Shown here: positions 59,285 through 64,000 of the stretch, piece by piece
Layout: each line of letters starts with the position of its first letter
Numbering within the stretch: position 1 is the first letter of the stretch
Assembly (NCBI GenBank): GCA_014649355.1
Contig: BMSW01000007.1
Location: forward strand, 248,001 to 312,000
Reading direction: 5' to 3'
Length of the DNA stretch: 64,000 nucleotides
DNA from: Streptomyces althioticus
GTDB lineage: Bacteria > Actinomycetota > Actinomycetes > Streptomycetales > Streptomycetaceae
The notes under the pieces: generated by a model
Database searches by the model: none
What the model was told of the DNA's origin: nothing
Seen by the model: the letters and a program-made list of their open reading frames with translations, nothing else
Translations under genes and position numbers: made by a program

Positions 59285-60607
59285 ATGGCGGACACCACGG
59301 GAAACACCCAGGACATCGGGGCGACGGCCGGGGCCGGACCCCGGCCGCGCAGGTCCAGCTGGCGCTACATCGGCCCCGGCATCGTCGTCGCCGCGACCGG
59401 CGTGGGAGCCGGCGACCTCGTGGCCACCCTCATCGCCGGCAGCAACTTCGGCTACACCCTGCTGTGGGCCGCCGTCGTCGGCTGCCTGGTGAAGATCTCC
59501 CTCGCGGAGGCGTGCGGCCGGTGGCACCTGTCCACCGGACGCACCCTGTTCGACGGCTGGGCCAGCCTCGGCCCCTGGACCACCTGGTTCTTCGCCGTCT
59601 ACGCCGTCATCTGGGGCTTCGTCTACGGCGCCGCCGCCATGTCGTCCAGCGCGCTGCCGCTCCAGGCGCTGTTCCCGAGCGTGATGGACCTGGAGTACTG
59701 GGGCATCGCCTGCGGCCTGGTGGGCCTGGTCTTCGTCTGGTTCAACAAGTACGCGGTGTTCGAGAAGGTCATGACCGTCCTGGTGGGCGTCATGTTCGTG
59801 GTCACCGTCTACCTGGCGTTCCGCGTCACGCCCCACCTGGGCGACGCCTTCGCCGGCCTCCTCCCCGTGGTGCCCGACGAGAAGGACTCCGTCCTCAACA
59901 CCCTCGGCCTGATCGGCGGCGTCGGCGGCACCATCACACTGGCCGCCTACGGCTACTGGATCAACGCCAAGGGCTGGACCGACAGCGGCTGGATGAAGGT
60001 CATGCGGCTGGACAACCGGGTCGCCTACATCACCACCGGCATCTTCGTCGTCGCGATGCTCTTCGTCGGCGCGGAGCTGCTGCACTCGGCGAACATCGCC
60101 ATCTCCGGCGGCGACCAGGGCCTCGTCCAGCTCGGCGACATCCTGGACGACCGCTACGGCACGACCACCGGCACCCTGTTCCTGGTCGGCTTCTTCGCCG
60201 CCTCCTTCACCTCCCTGATCGGCGTCTGGCACGGCGTGAGCCTGATGTTCGCCGACTTCCTCGCCCGGCAGCGCGGCGAGCGGCAGGCGCGCGCCGACGA
60301 GCTGGCCACGGGCCGCCGGGAACGCTCCTGGACCTTCCGCGCGTACCTGCTGTGGCTGACGTTCCCGCCGATGATCCTGCTGTTCCAGGACGAGCCGTTC
60401 CGCCTGATCATCATCTACGGCGTACTGGGCGCGGCGTTCATGCCGTTCCTCGCCCTGACCCTGCTGTGGCTCCTGAACTCCTCCCGCACCCCGCGCGAAT
60501 GGCGCAACGGGTACCTCAGCAACGGCATGCTGGCGGTCGCGGGCCTGCTGTTCCTGGTCCTGGCGGTCAAGCAGATCTGGGACCAGCCGTGGTCGGAGTT
60601 CTTCTGA
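59285..60607 (+). CDS. NRAMP-related transporter lacking DPGN
   Basis: 440 residues, 11 predicted transmembrane helices in the NRAMP/LeuT-like order. The canonical helix 1 metal motif DPGN is replaced: GPGIVVAATGVGAGDLVATL has GAGD there. Helix 6 lacks the MPH motif (GTITLAAYGYWINAKGW). NRAMP-related transporters without these residues have been shown to carry Mg2+ in one case, so Mn/Fe specificity should not be assumed. ATG 59285 has no clear ribosome binding site; GTG 59228, after AGGGGGAACC, would add 19 residues. Confidence 0.88.
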   Translation: MADTTGNTQDIGATAGAGPRPRRSSWRYIGPGIVVAATGVGAGDLVATLIAGSNFGYTLLWAAVVGCLVKISLAEACGRWHLSTGRTLFDGWASLGPWTTWFFAVYAVIWGFVYGAAAMSSSALPLQALFPSVMDLEYWGIACGLVGLVFVWFNKYAVFEKVMTVLVGVMFVVTVYLAFRVTPHLGDAFAGLLPVVPDEKDSVLNTLGLIGGVGGTITLAAYGYWINAKGWTDSGWMKVMRLDNRVAYITTGIFVVAMLFVGAELLHSANIAISGGDQGLVQLGDILDDRYGTTTGTLFLVGFFAASFTSLIGVWHGVSLMFADFLARQRGERQARADELATGRRERSWTFRAYLLWLTFPPMILLFQDEPFRLIIIYGVLGAAFMPFLALTLLWLLNSSRTPREWRNGYLSNGMLAVAGLLFLVLAVKQIWDQPWSEFF

Positions 60608-60625
60608 TCCGCCCCTGAGCCTGCC

Positions 60626-61891
60626 TCACACCCCCGCATCCCACTCCGAGCTCAGCGCGATCTCCCGCAGCTGGGCGAGGGTGAGCGCGGGGGTGTCGCG
60701 CGTGGCGTCCTCGTTCTGGTCGGGCGTGTTGAAGGCGCTGATCACGACGCGCAATCCGTCGGGGCGCAAGGTGTCCGCGGTCCACATGACGACGTCCTTG
60801 CCGCCCTTCTCCCCGGGCGACTCCCGGGTGACCACCAGCCTGCCGTCGGGCAGCTTCTCGGCGTCCTTGAACAGCTCGCCGGCCAGGTCCGACATACCGG
60901 GCTGCACATTGATCTGGACGAGGCTCCCGCCCTTGCCGTCGTCGACGACGAGGTAGGCGTAATCGGCGCCCGGGCCGCTCCGGCCGGTCACCTTCAGGTT
61001 GTCGGGCAGCAGACCCGTCAGCGTCTTGGCGATCGCCCCGGACGGCCTGCCCTCCGGAGATGCCTCGCCGGTCACGGACGGCTCCGGGCTCCGCGGCATG
61101 GCGGCGGCGACCCGCTTCCACACCTCGGCGGTGACCACGTCCTCGAGCTGCTCGACGGAGAGCGGGGGCTGCGGCCGGGACACCGGAGCGTCCTTCTGCG
61201 CGGGCGCGTTCCACTCGCTCAAGGTCACGTGCACCCCGTCGGGCGTAACCAGTTCGGCGTTCCACCACTTGGTGTCCACCCGCCGGTCCGGGTACTCGTA
61301 GCCTCGGAGCACCATGAGCCGCGAGCCGTCCGGCCGTGTGACGCTGGTGCAGTCGTCGTAGGCGACGACCGCCTTGTCGGGGCACGTCGTCCACTGGGCG
61401 GCCTGTTCGCCGCCGGGGTCCGTGCGGTCGACGCTCAGACCGAGGGCCGCCGCGCCCTTGCCGTCGTCGAAGACCACGTGCGCGTGCGGGGGCATCAGTG
61501 AGTCCGTGCCCTGGGCCTGCTCCTCGGTGAACGTGCCTCGCGGCAGCAGCTCCTTGAGTGAGCGCAGGATGTCGTCGCCCGTGAAGGCCGCGGCGGGCGA
61601 CGGGCCGGCCGCCGACGGACTCGCGGTCGCGGCGGGACCGGCCGCCGCGGAGGTCCGCCGGGGGTCGTGCGCGCCGGACGGCAGGAGCAGCGTCGCGCCC
61701 ACGCCGACCAGGGCGACACCGGTCATCCCGCCCAGCACGGCCGCACGCCGCAGGAGCTGCTTGCGCCGTCCGCGCACCTCGCCCCTGCCGACGAGGGCGG
61801 CCGGGTCGTCCGAGCGGAAGCTGTGGCCGGTGTTACGCAGTGCTGCGGCGAACCGGTCCTCGAAGGGGTCCTCGTGCTGGTTCTCGGGCAT
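60626..61891 (-). CDS. Membrane-anchored protein paired with SigE-type ECF factor (CU044_5270-like)
   Basis: 421 residues. A cytoplasmic N-terminus (EDPFEDRFAAALRNTGHSFR) is followed by one transmembrane helix (AAVLGGMTGVALVGVGATLL) and two repeats of an extracytoplasmic domain: about 100-250 and 285-415 both contain (L/I)xxLLPxxLK/T-type starts and GLR/DGVHVxxSxxNxP ends (LRPDGLRVVISAFNTPDQ and VTPDGVHVTLSEWNAPAQ). ATG 61891 has AAGGTGGG upstream. It follows the ECF gene by 56 bases, so it is a likely regulator (anti-sigma role) though it lacks the classic zinc anti-sigma motif. Confidence 0.85.
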   Translation of the reverse strand: MPENQHEDPFEDRFAAALRNTGHSFRSDDPAALVGRGEVRGRRKQLLRRAAVLGGMTGVALVGVGATLLLPSGAHDPRRTSAAAGPAATASPSAAGPSPAAAFTGDDILRSLKELLPRGTFTEEQAQGTDSLMPPHAHVVFDDGKGAAALGLSVDRTDPGGEQAAQWTTCPDKAVVAYDDCTSVTRPDGSRLMVLRGYEYPDRRVDTKWWNAELVTPDGVHVTLSEWNAPAQKDAPVSRPQPPLSVEQLEDVVTAEVWKRVAAAMPRSPEPSVTGEASPEGRPSGAIAKTLTGLLPDNLKVTGRSGPGADYAYLVVDDGKGGSLVQINVQPGMSDLAGELFKDAEKLPDGRLVVTRESPGEKGGKDVVMWTADTLRPDGLRVVISAFNTPDQNEDATRDTPALTLAQLREIALSSEWDAGV

Positions 61892-61947
61892 GACGAACCC
61901 ACCTTTCTCGCGGGTGTGAGCGTATGAGGTCGTTGAAGCGGCCGGTG

Positions 61948-62457
61948 TCAGGAGCGGGAGAACTCGCGGAGGTCCTCGCCCAGCAGCTCCCTCAGCCGGC
62001 CGAGCGCGCGGACGCACCGGGTGCGCACGGCCGCCGAGCTGACGTTCAGCACGTCGGCGGTCTGCTCCACCGAGCGGTCCTCCCAGTAGCGCAGGACGAC
62101 GACGGCGCGGTCCTTGGCGGGCAGCCGGGCGAGCGCGGCCATCAGCGTGAGCCGCAGCGGCGCGTCGCCGTCGGCGGCGCCCGGAAGGTCGGGAAAGGTG
62201 TCGGTCGCCCGCTCCCGGCTGCTGCGCAGCCGCCGGTGGGCGAGGAAGGTCCGGGTGAGCACGGTCTGCGCGTACGCGGCCGGGTTCTCCGCCCGAGAGA
62301 CGCGCCCCCAGCGCACGTACAGCCGGCCGAAGGTCTCCTGGACGAGGTCCTCGGCCAGGTACGTGTCCCCGGCGGTGAGCAGGCACGCGGACCGGTACAG
62401 GTGTCCCGCGCGGGCGGAGGCGAACTCCGCGTAGTCCGCGCTGCGCTGCTGTCTCAT
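61948..62457 (-). CDS. SigE family ECF sigma factor
   Basis: 169 residues. Region 2: FASARAGHLYRSACLLTAGD, TYLAEDLVQETFGRLYVRWG. Region 4: LPAKDRAVVVLRYWEDRSVE, QTADVLNVSSAAVRTRCVRA. Complete, in contrast to the divergent homologue at 23994. GGGGGACGG precedes ATG 62457. It likely responds to an envelope signal through the membrane protein encoded next. Its target promoters are unknown. Confidence 0.93.
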   Translation of the reverse strand: MRQQRSADYAEFASARAGHLYRSACLLTAGDTYLAEDLVQETFGRLYVRWGRVSRAENPAAYAQTVLTRTFLAHRRLRSSRERATDTFPDLPGAADGDAPLRLTLMAALARLPAKDRAVVVLRYWEDRSVEQTADVLNVSSAAVRTRCVRALGRLRELLGEDLREFSRS

Positions 62458-62634
62458 TCCGTCCCCCGTCGTACTCCCCGAACCGCTCTCACCTCATTGA
62501 TGCGGTGGACCCGGAGAAATGTTTCATGTGGCGGCGGACACACCGTGCGCGGTCCGTTGTCAGTGGCCGCTGCCAGGATGACGGCGTCATCGGCGCACAC
62601 GAGCGCCGGGCCGTCGACCTGTGGGGGAGCCACC

Positions 62635-63138
62635 GTGGGCATGATCGGGGAGTACGCGCGCCTGACGGCCGCCGAGTTCGAGCGCGCGGTCGGCGACCCG
62701 GACTGGGCGTACGAGCGTGTCCAGGAGTTGAGCGAGCAGGAGTGGGACGCGGGGCTGCCCTGGGACCAGGCGCGCTGCCACGACACCGACAAGATGTGGC
62801 ACGCCCTGGACTTCCTGCTGCGGCGCGTCGGCTTCCCCGTGGACGTCGTCTTCGGCGAGCAGCGGATACCGGGGGCGGACGACTGGAGCTACGGGCCGCC
62901 CCGCTGCCTCACCCCGGACCAGGTCCGCACCGCCGCCGAGGCCTTCGCCGCCACGCCCGCCGCCCGGCTCACCGAGGGCGTCACCCCTGCCGATCTGGCC
63001 GCGGCGGAGATCTACCCGGCGATCGTCTGGGAGCGCGGTGAGCCGCTGGACGAGGTGACCACGCACTACGAGGCCCTGGTGCCGTACTTCCGCGCGGCGG
63101 CCCGTGACGGGGACGGCGTCCTGCTCTGGATCAGCTGA
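62635..63138 (+). CDS. DUF1877 (YfbM-like) protein
   Basis: 167 residues from GTG 62635, which has GGGGGAG five bases before; ATG 62641 is two codons later. Typical of the family: MIGEYARLTAAEFERAVGDP, DTDKMWHALDFLLRRVGFP (conserved DKxWHALHFLLT-type block), YGPPRCLTPDQVRTAAEAF, YEALVPYFRAAARDGDGVLL. Cytosolic; molecular function unknown. It is convergent with the chitinase gene at the right edge. Confidence 0.9.
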   Translation: MGMIGEYARLTAAEFERAVGDPDWAYERVQELSEQEWDAGLPWDQARCHDTDKMWHALDFLLRRVGFPVDVVFGEQRIPGADDWSYGPPRCLTPDQVRTAAEAFAATPAARLTEGVTPADLAAAEIYPAIVWERGEPLDEVTTHYEALVPYFRAAARDGDGVLLWIS

Positions 63139-63180
63139 TCCGGAGCAGGACGCCGGCGTGGGGGGAGAGGGACGTGACGG

Positions 63181-64000
63181 TTACGGCAGTGAGTGGACGT
63201 GCGGGCCGACCGCGTTCGACCAGGCGTTGCCCGCCGTGGCGTCCCAGTTGGTGGACCAGGTCATCGCGCCGCGCAGACCCGGGTAGGTCTTCGACGGCTT
63301 GAACGAGCCGCAGTTGGTGCCGCGGGTGAGGCAGTCCAGGGCGGCGTTCACCACGGACGGGGCGACGTAGCCGCTGCCCGCGCCCCGCGTGGAGGCCGGC
63401 AGGCCGAGGCCCACCTGGGACGGGTCGAGGCCGTTCTCCAGTTGGATGCAGGCCAGCGCGGTGAGGAAGTCCACCGAGCCCTGGCTGTAGACCTTGCCGT
63501 CGCAGCCCAGCATGGAACCGCTGTTGTAGTACTGCATGTTGACGACCGTGAGGATGTCCTTCACGTTCAGCGCCGTCCGGAAGTAGGAGTTGGACGTCGA
63601 CTGCATGTCGATGGTCTGCGGCGCCATCGTCAGGATCATCGACGGGCCTGCCTTGGCGGACAGCGACCGCAGCGCCTGCGTCATGTACGTCGCGTCGAGG
63701 CCGTTCTCCAGGTCGATGTCGACGCCGTCGAAGCCGTACTCCTGCATCACGGCGTACACCGAGTTCGCGAAGTTCGTCGCGGAGGCGGAGTTGTTCACCG
63801 CGACGGTGCCCTTCTCGCCGCCCACCGAGATGATGACCTTCTTCCCGGCCGCCTGCTTGGCGCGGACGTCCGCCTTGAACTGGTCGACGGTGTAGCCGTT
63901 CAGCCCCGCCGAGTCCAGGTTGAAGGTGACGGCGCCCGGGGTGCCCGTGGCGTCGGCGAAGGCCACCGCGATGATGTCGTACTGGTCGGGCACGTCGGAG
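63181..64000 (-). CDS. GH18 chitinase, C-terminal part (5' end beyond window)
   Basis: 273 codons are in the window; the gene continues past the right edge. The catalytic motif DGVDIDLE (DxxDxDxE) is complete, with Glu as proton donor. SVGG (strand 3) and QYYNSG (strand 6) are typical of family 18 and ChiC/ChiD-like bacterial chitinases. The C-terminus MTWSTNWDATAG closes the barrel. Export and any chitin-binding domain would be encoded upstream. Enzyme action: hydrolysis of chitin to chitobiose; relevant to the amino-sugar-acid cluster nearby. Confidence 0.93.
   Translation of the reverse strand, partial: SDVPDQYDIIAVAFADATGTPGAVTFNLDSAGLNGYTVDQFKADVRAKQAAGKKVIISVGGEKGTVAVNNSASATNFANSVYAVMQEYGFDGVDIDLENGLDATYMTQALRSLSAKAGPSMILTMAPQTIDMQSTSNSYFRTALNVKDILTVVNMQYYNSGSMLGCDGKVYSQGSVDFLTALACIQLENGLDPSQVGLGLPASTRGAGSGYVAPSVVNAALDCLTRGTNCGSFKPSKTYPGLRGAMTWSTNWDATAGNAWSNAVGPHVHSLP

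Overview
This window is chromosomal DNA from a Streptomyces species. The evidence is very high GC with strong third-position G/C bias, frequent GTG and TTG starts, several apparently leaderless genes, long perfect GC hairpins as terminators, and families typical of streptomycetes (mycothiol amidase, LAxTG sortase substrates, SigE-type ECF factors, actinobacterial PccB/PccE). From memory the order from 1 to about 50 kb resembles the accA2-pccB-birA-cya-hutH to mca-pckA stretch of the Streptomyces core chromosome. No rRNA, tRNA, insertion sequence, prophage or CRISPR array was seen.

Layout. 1-4.7 kb: acyl-CoA carboxylase block (biotin-carrying alpha subunit, cut by the left edge; pccE-pccB; birA) with maf and an unlisted 42-residue membrane peptide. 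5.3-9.2 kb: signalling genes (class III adenylate cyclase, a GAF-GGDEF protein) around an enoyl-CoA hydratase. 9.2-16.7 kb: hutH, a sortase substrate, an L,D-transpeptidase lipoprotein and a large secreted subtilase. 16.8-25.1 kb: HTH regulator/alcohol dehydrogenase pair, a Ser/Thr kinase carrying an IF-2 N-terminal-type domain, metB, a degenerate ECF factor with a small membrane partner, and MarR. 25.3-31.9 kb: ilvA, a DrrAB-type ABC exporter, greA, mca and a TerF-like VWA protein. 31.9-39.9 kb: a 1066-residue STAND/TPR NTPase, a DUF255 thioredoxin-fold protein, a Mut7-C protein, TetR next to what looks like a deleted MFS exporter, and a hemolysin III protein. 40.2-48.4 kb: pckA, a RelE/XRE toxin-antitoxin pair, a MoxR-VWA pair, and a TetR/oxidoreductase pair. 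48.5-51.6 kb: a small conserved protein, a leaderless aminotransferase and a secreted trypsin-like protease.

51.6-58.5 kb is the most interesting region. It holds a divergent catabolic cluster: N-acyl-D-amino-acid deacylase and D-serine-dehydratase-like PLP enzyme on the minus strand; PfkB/KDG-type kinase, IclR regulator, RidA and GntP-type aldonate permease on the plus strand. Together these would deacetylate, deaminate and phosphorylate an acetamido-sugar acid such as N-acetyl-D-glucosaminate (the C1-oxidised end of chitin cut by LPMOs), giving KDG and then KDPG. A GH18 chitinase lies at the right edge. This is inference from families and context. The right end holds a PH-like hypothetical, an NRAMP-related transporter without the canonical metal motif, a SigE-type ECF/membrane-protein pair, a DUF1877-like protein and the partial chitinase.
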